Below are positions 43,076 through 54,938 of a stretch of 64,000 nucleotides of DNA, one piece after another. The notes under the pieces were generated by a model. That model saw nothing but the letters and a program-made list of their open reading frames with translations, was not told where the DNA came from and searched no databases. Location: positions 620,001 to 684,000 of the forward strand of contig JBBCBC010000032.1 in the NCBI GenBank assembly GCA_037126765.1. The letters run 5' to 3'. The position numbers were made by a program, and so were the translations under genes. This DNA is from Stenogyne calaminthoides. Its lineage: Eukaryota > Streptophyta > Magnoliopsida > Lamiales > Lamiaceae. Position 1 is the first letter of the stretch. Every line of letters begins with the position of its first letter.

Positions 43076-45685
43076 ATGGATAACACTTCAGGCATGAACC
43101 ATGACTTGCCCAAGTTTTCTGTAGAAGACTATGCAGATTGGAAGATCTACATGAGCGATCACTGGGTGTCATAAGAAATAGGATGAAGGAAGTTCTTGCA
43201 GAAGGACCAACCATCATTACTACACCAATCCTAATGAAGGACCAGAACGTGATCCAGATCAACCTGCTGGAGCAAGGATAAGGAAGAGTCCAACTCTAAT
43301 GGACGCAGATGAAAGAAAGTTGTCCAATCTGGATACTGTTGCCAGACATCTGATTATGAAGACATTGGATAAAACTACGCGCGAGAAAGTGAAATATCTG
43401 AAAACTGCAAAAGAGGTATGGGATACTCTTGCTGAGATTTGTGAAGGTAATGATATGATTAAGGATAACATATTACAATCGGAACTGCTCAAGTTTGAGA
43501 AACTTGAGATGCTGCCGAATGAAACTATTAATCAACTTGATGGAAGAATTACTCAAGGAGTAAACAGACTATGTGATCTAGGATGAGTTATGTCAGACAA
43601 GGATATCAACTATAAGATTCTGAGGTCCCTAACCAAAGAATGGGACATGAAAGTTACTGTGATTAAGGATTGTCAAGATATCGCAACTATGAAACCAAGT
43701 AATCTGTTCCTTAGTTTGAAGGCACATGAATTCGATCTGATGGAAAGAAGTCAAAGATGTGGTTCAAAGGAAATTTCTGAAGAAGCTACTCCGAGCGCAA
43801 CCAAATCTGTTGCATTTCAGGTAATGAGTAGCAATTCCCGATCAGCTGAACTAGTTGGGAACATTATCAGTCAAGCTGAACAGATTGCATTACTAACAAG
43901 GAAGCTTGAAAGATCGAATGTTCAGATGGGAAAGTACAGGAAGTTCTATAATGACTACAGACAGAGCAGAGGAAAAGATAGAAGGTCAACTGACAGATCT
44001 CATGATAGGAACAGCTCTGCAGATAAGAGAGATGATAGAAGAGACGATCGAAGGAATGATCGCAGAGAAGATAATAAGGACGAGAGACGAGATGGCAGAT
44101 CAGAAAGGAGAAGTTCTAATTATAGGCGAAATGGAAAATCACCTGACAGATCGTATAGAAGAAATGACTCGCCTGGTAGGAGGAATTCTGGAGAACCAGG
44201 TGCATGCTTTAACTGTCAGAAACCAGGTCACTACAGTGCAGACTGCACCGACCTGACGCCTAAGGAAAGAGAAGAGAAGAAGAACAGAAGAGAACAACGA
44301 TACAAGGACAAAAGAGCGATGGTTGTTGATACTTCAGGTATCGATGATTCCTATCTGCCCTCAGACGACTCCGGTTATTCATCAATTGAGGATTTTTGCC
44401 TGATGAGCACAACTGAAGACGTCAACGATCTGGACCTGGACTTCTCATCTGACGATGACATCTGTCTTATGGCTAAAGAAGCAAGTCCATCTGAGGTATC
44501 TTCTAAACCTTCTGTGCTTCCTGTTTCCACACCTACATTGCTCAGCACACCTGCTGGAGAGATTGACCTGCAGCTCTATAGCGAGCAATTGCTTGATGAT
44601 CTCTCTAAAGCAGTAAACACTTACACACGAGTGGAAATGGAAAACGATAACCTAAGGGCTGAGAATACTCTACTTGTTAAGGAAAATGTGGCAAGTAGAG
44701 TTGTTGAACTAAAGTCAGTTGCAACTGCTCAGAAACTGACCACGGAACTGGAAGTTCTGAAAATCAATACCTCTGACCAGAAGAAACTGATTGAGGAACA
44801 ACAGACTCTCAATCTAAAACAAGCTGATGATCTCAGAGTCCTTCAGGGTAAGTTTGATGAACTTTTTCGAATGCATGAGAGTCTGAAAATCAGTGAGGAC
44901 AGTCTGCAAAAGAAAGTAGAGAATTTTGGAAAAGCTTCTAAAAATATTGAAGAAATAACTAGCTACTTTCAAAAAGCAACTGATAAGAAGGGCATTGGGT
45001 ACGAAAACCCTTCTGGATCCTCATTTGTCCAACCTGGTTCACGTCACAAAAGTGAACAGAGGAAGATTTCTGGAAAAGATACAAATTATACCAAATCTGT
45101 ATCAAACAAAGGGAAAGGACATGCTGAGAAGGAAAGGCAAGTGCCTGATCAGAAAGGGAACAACAAGGGACCCCAACTGATCAAGCATCAGCCGAGGAAT
45201 CAACAGAAGAACATTGTTCTTCTGAAGAGACCTCAGCCTGATCAGCAGATCAGGAATCAAAAGGGATAATCTCGAAAGGGAAAGTCTCAACTGAGACCTG
45301 ATCAGGTCAAGCTGCCTAACAAGCAAGCTTCAGGTAAACTGCTAAGACCACCTGTGCAAAAGAGATATGAATCTTTTGATGGTAGCAGTTGTACCTATCC
45401 TTTCAACCAGAAAACAGGACAACTGCACCTGAACCACACTGGATTAAAAGAAGACAGAATCATAAGAAAAATCCCAAGTCTTCTGATTCATCCAAGGCTC
45501 ACACTCATAATCATACTGATCAGAAAGCACATGAAGAGACATATGACTATGTAGATGTTTATGGGAGACAAATCAGGCCTTCTGATCTGAATGATTATCA
45601 TAGAAGTGCCATGTTTGTATGGATCTCAAAAGAAAACTCTAACTCCCCAGGACCCAATCCTAAAGGGGTACCTAAAGCCTGATTT
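43076..45685 (+). pseudogene. gag of element D
   Basis: The Met at 43076 gives MDNTSGMNHDLPKFSVEDYA, with a frame change near 43170-43290. From 43299 the frame is open apart from a TGA at 43584 and a TAA at 45267. Gag core (UBN2-type): LIMKTLDKTTREKVKYLKTA and EVWDTLAEICEGNDMIKDN. Next come an Arg/Asp-rich linker (43960-44190), a CCHC knuckle CFNCQKPGHYSADC (44205-44250), an acidic stretch, and a long coiled coil (about 44580-44990). A Lys/Gln-rich tail follows. After 45354 the frame changes to one ending GPNPKGVPKA at 45682. Gag makes the particle. Its length (over 800 codons) fits SIRE-type elements. Confidence 0.88.
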
Positions 45686-45687
45686 GA

Positions 45688-47304
45688 TTGCAGGTTCACG
45701 TGGGTTTGGCCAATAAAGGAGGTGTACAAGCAACTATCTGGTACATCGATAGTGGATGCTCAAGGCACATGACTGGAAGCAGACATCTCCTCAGCTCTTA
45801 TGTAGAACAAGAAGGCCCACGTTTACTCTTTGGTAACGATAACTTTTGTTTTACCAGAGGGTTCGTAACCTTAGTGAATGATGATGTACATGTTACATGA
45901 GTCTCGTATGTCGATGGATTAAAGCACAACCTATTATCGGTTTCACAATTCTGCGACAACGGATTCAGTGTTGAGTTCTCTACAGACAAATGCACAATAA
46001 GAAATAGAGTCACTCAACAGATCTTGTTAACTGGTTCAAGAAAATGAATGATCTACACTGCAGATTGGGACAGTTGTCCAAGAAATGCATGCTTGATTGT
46101 GAAGAGTTCCAAAAGTAGCAGTTGGCTCTGGCACAAGAGAATGAGCCATCTGAACTTTAAAACTCTGAACAAGATAGCAAGGATGTCCTTGGTTGAGGGA
46201 CACCCGAATGAAATTTTCTCTAAGGATCACACATGTGTCGCATGTCAGAAGGGAAAGCAAGTCAAGGCTTCATTCAAATGGATACCTTCGCCTTCATCTA
46301 GCAGAGTACTGCAACTGCTCCATATGGATTTGTTTGGACCAGTTACACCCCTTAGTTTCAGTGGACGCAAATACACTCTTGTGATCGTGGATGATTTCTC
46401 CAAGTTCACCTGGGTTGTATTCTTGTATAAGAAGAGTGAAACTACCACAAAGATACCTGAGCTACTCAAGAGATTACAGAACGAGAAAGGTGTTAGTGTT
46501 GTAAAAATCAGATCAGTTAAGGGAACATAATTCTTAAATTCCTTTATAACTGATTTTTGCAAGGAGTTTGGAATACAGCATGAGACATCGGCCGTAAGAA
46601 AACCACAACAGAATAGCGTAGCAGAAAGGAGGAACAAAACACTTAAAGAAGCTGCTCGCATAATGTTGGTTGAACATGCAACTCCAAACCGTTTCTGGGC
46701 AGAGGCTATCAACACAACATGTCACACTCAGAACAGATGCTCTCTGACTAAGATCCACTTCAAAACGCCTTATGAACCTTGGAAGGGCAGAAAATCTCGT
46801 GTTTCTTACTTTCATGTTTTTGGGTGCAGGTGTTTTATCCACAACAATGGGAAGAGTCAGCTGAAAACCTTTGAGGCCAAGTCAGATGAGGGCATTTTCT
46901 TAGGATATTCCTCAACCAGTAAGGCATTCAGAGTATTCAACAGACGAACCCTAGTTGTGGAGGAGACACCACATGTGGTCTTTGATGAGACATCTTCTGA
47001 ACAAGAGAAGCCTGCCGCAGAACAAGCCGTACCAGATCAACAAGTACTTGATGCTCAGAAAATGGATCAGTTGAGTATCAAAGAGAAGGAATCAGATCAT
47101 GTAACAGTGTATATTCCTAACTTTGATCTTGATGATTCACCAGGTCGGTCAGACCCTAAGGTACGTACAACTGTCAGTGAAGAAGCTGGTACAACTGAGA
47201 CAGTAACAATTGAACCATCTGGTTCAGGTGGAACACCTAATGTTCAGGCAGACAGACATCAGCCTATGGAGGATCCGTCTCCAGCTGAGACTTGTCCATG
47301 CTAA
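45688..47304 (+). pseudogene. protease and integrase of element D
   Basis: Protease: WYIDSGCSRHMTGSRHLL (about 45740-45795), with the catalytic D-S-G. After the TGA at 45898 the same frame continues VSYVDGLKHNLLSVSQFCDN. The integrase zinc-binding region follows (WLWHKRMSHLNFKTLN, CVACQKGKQVKASF, i.e. H-H-C-C), then the core LHMDLFGPVTPLSFSG and LVIVDDFSKFTWVVFL. Beyond the TAA at 46528 come EFGIQHETSA and QQNSVAERRNKTLKEAAR with the last catalytic Glu. FHVFGCRCFIHNN and the GKSQLKTFEAKSDEGIFLGY stretch are typical of copia integrase C-terminal parts. A variable acidic linker runs to the TAA at 47302. All breaks are in-frame stops, with no frame change in this stretch. Confidence 0.9.
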
Positions 47305-49088
47305 GTGGATCCTACTCAAGTACCTCTCCCAATCTCTAGTGATGAATCTTTATCAGAAGAGGATGATGTTCTCCAAACTGATGGATCTAAGGAAAGAAGG
47401 ACCTGGATTACCAGTCATCCAACTGACCTGATCATTGGAGATCCATCTGATAGAGTTCAAACCAGACATCAGATTGGTGAAAGTGCAATGTATTGTTGCT
47501 ATCTGTCTTTGAAGGAACCCCTCACCATTGAAGAAGCCCTAGCTGATACAAACTGGATTCTAGCCATGAAAGAAGAACTAGAGCAGTTTGAAAGGAATCA
47601 AGTTTGGGAACTTGTAGACAGACCAACTCACCAAGATGTGATTGGCACTAAGTGGGTTTTCAAGAACTAGAAGGATTAACATAATGTGATAACCAGAAAT
47701 AAGGCAAGACTTGTTGTTACGGGATATTCACAATCAGAAGGAATTGATTATGATGAAACCTTTGCACCAGTCGCTCGCCTGGAAGCCATTCGGCTATTTC
47801 TGGCTTATCCTGCTCATAGGGGCTTCATTGTGTATCAGATGGATGTAAAGAGTGCATTCTTGAATGGGGTACTAGCTGAGGAAGTTTATGTTGAACAGCC
47901 TCCTGACTTTGAAATAAGCAACCAGGTATACCGGTTAAGAAAAGCTCGTTATGGACTGAAACAGGCTCCTAGAGCTTGGTATGATACACTATCTCAGTTC
48001 TTGATAGACAGTGGATTAACTAAAGGACTGATAGACAGAACTCTGTTCAGAATTTAAGACGGAGAAGATATACTGATGGTTCAAATCTATGTGGACGATA
48101 TCATCTTCGGATCTCCCAACAAGAACTTATGTGATAAGTTTAACAAACTGATGCTAGGGAAATTTGAGATGTCCATGATGGGTCAGATGAACTATTTTTT
48201 AGGTCTTCAGGTAAGACATAGTACTGAAGGGATCTTCATCTGTCAGGCCAAGTACACAAGGAATTTGTTGGCTAAATATGGAATTCAGAATTGCAAGACA
48301 GCCAAAATTCCATGATGATCTGCTTCAAGATGGATCCAAATGTGAATGGTCAGAAAACTAATCAGAAAAAGTATAGGGCTCTCATTGGATCCTTATTATA
48401 CCTGACTGCTAGCAGAGCAGGCATAACATTTGCAGTAGGTGTATGTGCCAGATTTTAGGCAAATCCAATGCAAAGCCACCTGGAAGCAACTAAGCGGATT
48501 CTTAAGTATCTGAAGGGGACAGTTAACCTTGGGTTATACTACCCATCAGATGATAATCTAGAGCTTAGTGGGTACTCTGATTCTGATTATAGAGGTTGTA
48601 GGATAGACAGAAAATCAACCTCAGGTACATGTCAGTTTTTAGGAAGCAAGCTGGTCTCTTGGTTTTCAAAGAAACAGACATCTATTGCCACATCTACTAC
48701 TGAAGCAGAATACATGGCCGCAGGAAGCTGTTGCTCCCAACTGCTCTGGCTTAGTCAGCAGTTGAGGGATTACAACATTATAGCTACGAACGTGCCAATA
48801 TTCTGTGACAGTAACAATGCGATTGCTATCACTCAGAACCCAGTTCTGCACACGAGATGCAAGCATGTGGACATCAGACAACATTTTATTAGAGACCATG
48901 CAGAAAAGAAGAACATCAGAATGGAAAAGATCCATACCTATAAGCAAAGAGCTGATATCTTAACCAAATCCCTAGCTGAAGTCAGATTCAGAGAGTTATG
49001 CAATGAGCTAGGACTACTGGACTTAGGAGAAGATGCACCAGATTTCTTTGGTGGTTTGATTTCCAAGACAAGCTGGTTAAGAAACTGA
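47305..49088 (+). pseudogene. reverse transcriptase and RNase H of element D
   Basis: RT: EEALADTNWILAMKEELEQF, NQVWELVDRP, GTKWVFKN (stop at 47668), ARLVVTGYSQSEGIDYDETF, APVARLEAIRLFLAY, MDVKSAFLNG, YGLKQAPRAWYD, a stop at 48055, then the catalytic IYVDDIIFGSPN (48085-48120). After the TGA at 48313 the frame changes. RALIGSLLYLTASRAG, a TAG at about 48457, and then the RNase H frame 48468-49088 follow: LSGYSDSDYRGCRIDRKSTSG, TSIATSTTEAEYMAAG, PIFCDSNNAIAI and ADILTKSLAEVRFRE. All catalytic acids I can place are intact. Confidence 0.9.
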
Positions 49089-49631
49089 CTAGTAATGGTG
49101 CATCAGTGGAGAAATGGGGTCTCAACTGATAAAAAAGGATTAGTAAGAAACTGATCAGAATAGGGATAATAGTTGAAGGGGGAAACAGAACTTCAACTGA
49201 TAAGGAAAATATATGATTGATCAAAAGAAAAACATTGTTGGGAATTATGGTTAAGGGATAGGCAGAAATTAAGATCAACACAGAACAATCGTCAGAACAA
49301 ACTCCATGTGGTATTGACTGATTACGATATCAGTCAATCAGGTACGCATCTCTGACTTTTCTCTACTTATTCTTTCAAGTTTACTTGATCTTATCTGTTT
49401 TTCACTGTACTCAAGTACATATGACGCACGTCCTGCAAAACATTTAATGCGGACGTGGGGAACATGTATTAAAACGCATATATTACACTTTTTTAAATCC
49501 AAAAGCTGTCGAATTAAAACCTTTGACCACACGATTTGCTTTAAAATAAACTGCTTGATCTCAATCGTTCATTTCTTTTAAAACGATTAAAATCCTGTCA
49601 CGATTTTCCAAAATCTTTTTTCCCTCCATTT
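49089..49631. other. spacer between pol and the ORF3 promoter of element D
   Basis: There is no reading frame with motifs. It contains a first GAAGGGGGAAAC purine stretch (49174-49185), which resembles a second polypurine tract. AT-rich sequence leads into the ORF3 TATA box. Confidence 0.6.
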
Positions 49632-49638
49632 CTATAAA
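49632..49638 (+). promoter_or_regulatory. internal TATA box driving ORF3 of element D
   Basis: TTTCTATAAAGGGGAG lies 314 bases upstream of the ORF3 Met and about 540 bases after pol. A CT-rich leader follows (TTCACTTCACCCTTACG), then an intron and the ORF. The layout is that of an independent gene inside the element. Confidence 0.6.
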
Positions 49639-49777
49639 GGGGAGAAATTTTATTTCATAAAACTTCTTTGCCCTAAATATTTATCACGAACACATTACCC
49701 CCAAAATTCACTTCACCCTTACGCAAATTCTTTGAAGCTTACACACTTTTTTTTTCAAACATTCTCAATAGTTTCTG

Positions 49778-49945
49778 GTAATGTTCCTGAATTCTAATCA
49801 ATTTGAACATGCTACTGAGATTTTTTTTTGCATATGTGGGTTCTAGACTCATCTCTTTAATGTTGCTTAACCACAAACTTGATATGCAAAATGTTTGTTC
49901 ATATTCCTGTTTATCTATTTTACTCATGATATGTATATCTTACAG
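49778..49945 (+). other. predicted 5'-UTR intron of ORF3 (168 bases)
   Basis: The donor is CTG|GTAATG at 49778. The acceptor TATCTTACAG at 49945, after a T-rich tract, is directly followed by the ATG. Splicing would join the leader to the start codon. Confidence 0.5.
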
Positions 49946-52900
49946 ATGGTTAAACACGGAATCGGGAAAATTATGTGCAATTATGCCACCATTCTCAAAC
50001 AAGTAGTTGAGGATAAACACGTAGTATTTGGGGTAACACAAGACCCTGAATCGATGGAGGTTGAGCAAATCCTACGGGACAACAACTTGGAACAATTTTG
50101 CTCCAAACACGTGAATCCCGTAATGCAGTATTAAGCTTTGGAGTTTCTTCGAAATTTGGAAGTCACTGAACCAGGGGATGAACTTAAATCGTCAGTAAAT
50201 GGGGAAGATGTTTTTGTCTCAAATGCTGATTTGATCAGACTCTTTGCTCTACCAAAAGGAAAAATATCACCTGCTCACTACCGAGAAGATGAGGATGAGA
50301 AGATTCGTGATGAATTATTCAGAGAATCTGACAAAAGTCACACTTCAGGGTTTGTAAAACCAATGATCAAGAGGAAGTACCGACTGCTGTTTGAAATCCT
50401 TTCCAAGACCATACTGGACATTTCTTTTAGCCATAATGGGCTAACATCTGTAAAGCTGCACTGCTTGGCCGCTCTGGTGGATGGAGCCAAGAACATCAAC
50501 TGGATTGGGTCTCTGAAAGCAGTCCTAGTGCAAGAACGTAAGAAATTTAGAGTGAATAAGAAAAGAGAAGTCTATCTGAAGAAGAGGCTGAGCAATCTTG
50601 GGAAAGTGGCGGTTATTCTGCGAGACAAAATACATAACATGGAATGGGATAAGAAAGGATTGAAGCAATACAAGGCCTTCCTTACAAGTTCTTCTTCAAT
50701 ATTTGGTCCTTCTGATGAAGATCCACAGAAGACTGATAGGAAGAAGGAGAAGAGAAAAGCTCCTGCAGGAACAGAGGATCCCGAGCCTCCTGCTACCCTC
50801 AAGAAAAAGGCGATGACTACTGGTCCTGGACCAAGGACGAAGAAATTGAGGCAAGCCCCCATGACTCTGTTCATGGATACTGGAGCAGATGAAGAAGATA
50901 CTGATACATAGCAGGAAATTGCTAAGAGTGGGGTTGGGAGTAAGTCAGCTGGATCAGGCCAGAGAGCCTCTGAACCATCCGGGAAAGAAAAGTCCCAAGT
51001 TGTCAGCTCACCTGAACAGCTAGAGGGAACCCAAGCTAAGGGTAGTGAACCGATATGTTCTCTCTCACCCCAATCTAGAGCGCATTCCCCTGCCAGATCT
51101 CAATCTGCTGGTCCGCAACAGATGGTATGCTCTCCTTCTCCGCAACCAAGTCCTGAAAAAGATAGAACTGCTCCTGCTCAACCTGAAGAACAAAGAACGG
51201 AAGTGTCGTCTCCGCCTGTAATTTTAAAAAATTAACAAACTGAAGTCCAAGAGACTGTGCCTCCTGTGCCACCTGTTTCAATCACATATCAGCCCAGCCC
51301 ATCAACTTTGGAAGTCATTCCTGAATCGAGGGTCGCCAGGACCATATCCGGCCACATGATCAGACGAAGGATTGAGAGGGATATGGATGAATTGTTCCCT
51401 GAGTTGGATGATTCACCACTGATCAAAGATAAAGTTATAGAGATTCTTGCTTGGAGAGATCTACGTCTGAAAAACTTCTTTGACTTCATCATAGTCATGC
51501 AACAGATGGGCGGTGCAGACGAATTTGCAGATTTTAACTTCATCATGAAGAAAGCAGCTGGAGTAAGCTCTCCTGTGGATTTACTATCTACTGAAGCAGT
51601 GAGGGAACTAGTTTACAGGAACTTGGGTAAATCATTAGAAGAAATTACTGAAGAAATAGTTCAGTTGAAAGTGGCAGAAGTTGTCGATGAAGGTGGAGCT
51701 AGTGATGCAGTACTTGACCAACCACCAGAGACAAACGTGACTGGGGAAACTGTTGGACTTCCTCAAGGTCCAACAGGTCAGGCCATTCTAAGCTTTCTTG
51801 TAACTCACATCACGACTGATCAGTTAAAAGAGATCAGAACCTGTTTTAAGGAATTACTGCAGCAGGAAGTTGAAGCTGTGCTGGCGAACTCCATTAGCAA
51901 TACCATAACAGAACATCGCCAGACATCAGTTAGTGTCATGAAGGGGCAGAGACAGTACATTGAGTCTCAGATGACAGAACTGAAATATCAGTTCACAAGA
52001 GATGTCAAGAAGGTGATGAAGGACTTCACGACGACTGTGAATGATAATCTGGCAAAAATATCCAATCTTGAAGTCTCTCTGCTTGTAGCTACGGATAAGC
52101 TGAACTCCACTGAAGAGAAATTTGACAAGCTTATTCTCAGCTTCTCGTCTGCCATTGAGACTGCCAAGCACGAACTGGTGAACAAGATTCGTGAGCAGAC
52201 TATCCAAGCTCAGGGTTTGACTGTGATAGATCTGAACTAGGCCATTACCGTCAGTTTTGGCTCCCTGACTTCCCATATTAACTCCCTGTTTGATCAAACC
52301 AAAAAGGGGGAAGGACAAGTTGAGAAACCAATCGATCTTTTCAGAACTACAGAAGATCTTATCCAAACTGTTGAAGCACATGGACAAAGACTTGCTAATT
52401 TGGATGAGCTTGTTGTTGATGTCAGAGCAAGGCTAGAAAGATCTAAATAGAATACCAAGAGAATTGGTCCCTCACCTTCTGCACCTCCTCCTGCACCTCC
52501 TATTACTCAGAGAGTCACAAGGAGTGCTTCAGCTGCTCAGGTTGAAGCTGACAAGAATCTGGCAATTAAATTGTCAGAAGAGCAGTTGGTTGAAGAAGCT
52601 AGGCTAAGTGAGGAAGAGAGGAGGAAGGAGAAGTTGACTGATGCTGAAAGTCTGAAGAAGAGGTATACCACAAGGCTGAGGAAGGGTCAAGTGGGAAAAG
52701 ATTATGTGGAACCTCTGATTCCAGGTAGTGTTGAAGATATCATTCGCATAGATGCTAGACGTGCAGAGAGGATGGAGGAATGGCTGAAGATCAGAGCAGA
52801 ATGGCTCTTGGATGGGTTTGTGTTGGACATTTTACCAGTTGAAGAATCTCCAGATGTGGAGTTCCTAAACTGGATGGAGAACAAGCATCCATCCTTTCTG

Positions 52901-53083
52901 AAGGAATTGCAGAAAGACGCCAGTGACATCAATCCCAAGATTACACATCCTCCATATGATACACTGGATTACAAGAAGAAAACTGATGGATCTTTCGATA
53001 GATTAACTTTTGAGCGATTCTACTATGATATACTGAAAAAGGCAGCCATATCTGATCCAGGGCAGATAAATGATGTAAAGTGA
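49946..53083 (+). pseudogene. ORF3 of element D, large extra protein after pol (1045 codons, five stops)
   Basis: One reading frame runs 49946-53083 with stops at 50132, 50909, 51233, 52238 and 52448 and no frameshift. Residues about 1-260: MVKHGIGKIMCNYATILKQV, a DLIRLFALPKGKISP stretch, then LFEILSKTILDISFSHNGLT and VKLHCLAALVDGAKNINWIG. That pattern recalls the 'putative plant transposon protein' domain. Next comes a Lys/Pro-rich then Ser/Pro-rich linker (about 260-440), a conserved block with RTISGHMIRRRIERDMDELF, and coiled coils (about 640-800). The Glu/Lys-rich C-terminal part (WLLDGFVLDILPVEESPD) ends with KKTDGSFDRLTFERFYYDIL. Element B retains only the C-terminal half. SIRE-type elements have an ORF here that has been called envelope-like. 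I see no signal peptide or membrane segment, so I do not call it an envelope. The function is unknown. Confidence 0.75.
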
Positions 53084-53144
53084 AAACTTTACCGGATCTT
53101 CAATGTTCCTCAAAATCTGCGGGAGATGCCACTGTCAGTGTTAG

Positions 53145-54728
53145 TGTCCTAGAGACAATCCATTGTAAGAACATAATACTCAGATAATATTCAGTATTGG
53201 TTTAATATTATTGTTTGTTTAATATTAAATGTTTGGCTTTACACTCATTAGAATATTATGTTTGATTGTTTGCATTTATTCTTATATGTGTTCCCTTGAG
53301 TCACTGCTGTCACTGAGTGAGTGAGAACTCAAATGACTTAAGCATGATTCTTAAATAGCCCAAATCGAGGATCATCAAGAAACGGATATTGATGATGCAA
53401 TGGAGATTGGTGTGCGATCTGCATCATACTCTTAGAGAGTGTAGTAAGATCTCACTTACTACGAGATACTAGGTATCTCATGATGGATGGACAAATACCT
53501 TAGAGGGTATTGGTATACCCATCCGAGAAACCGTTTGATGTAGTTCCACTATATGTGTCTACGGGTGTCTCGGTTAGTGGGAACTATGTGATACTCCTTT
53601 GACTTGAGGTCAATATGCACGGCATGTATGGAGTGATGAACTTTGACCATGACCGACGCTTGCACCCGTCTATGGGTAGATATGGCTTATATTGATTTCA
53701 TCACGAAGTGCATGTGCGTGGTAGTTGAGCCAAGAAAAGTATTCATTCCTCAAAGTGGATTTAGAGATAATACTCATCTTCTCATCATAATTGGATCTAA
53801 GTCATTGGACAATACACGTCAACTTAGACTTTGTGATTAAGTGTGACACTAATGATCAATTAGTGATTTGAGATAAATTGATTAAGTTACTTGAATAGAC
53901 ACTTCATCATGTTCAAGACTAATCGAGTATTCGTGAATGAAAGAAGGAAATCGCAATTGCCCACGTTTCAGTTACAGGCAGTTGCATGTTTTTCGCAACG
54001 TACCTCATATATTGAGAATGTCTGATTTATTGACTAGGGTTCAATTAAGACCGTTAGTTTGACTAATCGCTCGGTATATGAGGGCCTATGGGTCACACAA
54101 CAAGTAGTTCCCTTTTACGGATTATAGTTGGTTGATTAAATGTTAAATTGGATTTAATATTTAATTTATGGAGAAGTAATTAATAATAGATTAATTTGGA
54201 ATTAATTATTATTAATATTTAATTAAATTAGATTTAATTAAATAAGAATTCCCAATAATTATATTTGGAATATAATTATATGATTTAATGTATATGGAAA
54301 TAAATCGTAGAGATTTTCATATAAGGCATATAAATCCGTAGAGATTTATATTTAGGGAATTAAATTAAAATGAATTAATTTAATTCAAGATTATGGATTT
54401 TATTTCCCTAATTGGGCTAGCTTGGGAAATAAGCTAAGCTTCCTTATATATACAACCTATTGAGATTCACAAACTGTATCACTTCATATTTTCTCCATAA
54501 AATTTAGAGTTTGGATTTTCCTAGCAAATCTGTCTCAGGATTCAACGCTGGCAAATCCGTGATTGGGGATTGCGTGGGTACCGTAGTAGAGAAATCTGCT
54601 CTCGAGTTACTGTAAGATTTCTCGTTATGATTATTGTAATCTGTATGCAATTAATTGTTCGTTGTTGGTGAACTTTAATTTCCGCTGGGCATGTGATTAC
54701 GTGTTTTACTTGCCTCTATATTCCAACA
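53145..54728 (+). repeat. solo LTR F1 inside element D (~1.58 kb)
   Basis: It runs TGTCCTAGAGAC to CTATATTCCAACA and aligns end to end with 59244-60835. No internal element sequence is present, so it is a solo LTR. The flanks GTTAG (or GTCAG if the start is 53139) and GCCAG form only an imperfect duplication. A TATA box (CTTATATATACAACC) near 54442-54452 indicates plus orientation. It lies between the ORF3 stop and the polypurine tract. Confidence 0.8.
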
Positions 54729-54924
54729 GCCAGAGGGTTTAAAGACTGATGATCAGAAGATGCAGGATTAGGATCATATTTTTTTTGTACTTTGTAATGC
54801 TATATCTGAATGAAAAACAATATTTCCTGATCCTAAGACAATCTCTCACTGTCTTCTGATTATCTGCTTCATCTACTATATACTTATCAACTATTTTTTG
54901 TTTCTCAAATGATTTGGTTTCATC

Positions 54925-54937
54925 AAAAAGAGGGAAA
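54925..54937 (+). promoter_or_regulatory. polypurine tract of element D
   Basis: AAAAAGAGGGAAA lies immediately before the 3' LTR at 54939. Confidence 0.85.
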
Positions 54938-54938
54938 T

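Noticed and set aside
49946..53083. ORF3 of element D as a viral-type envelope gene
   Set aside because: No signal peptide, membrane segment or furin-like site is seen. The sequence is coiled coil and charged linkers.
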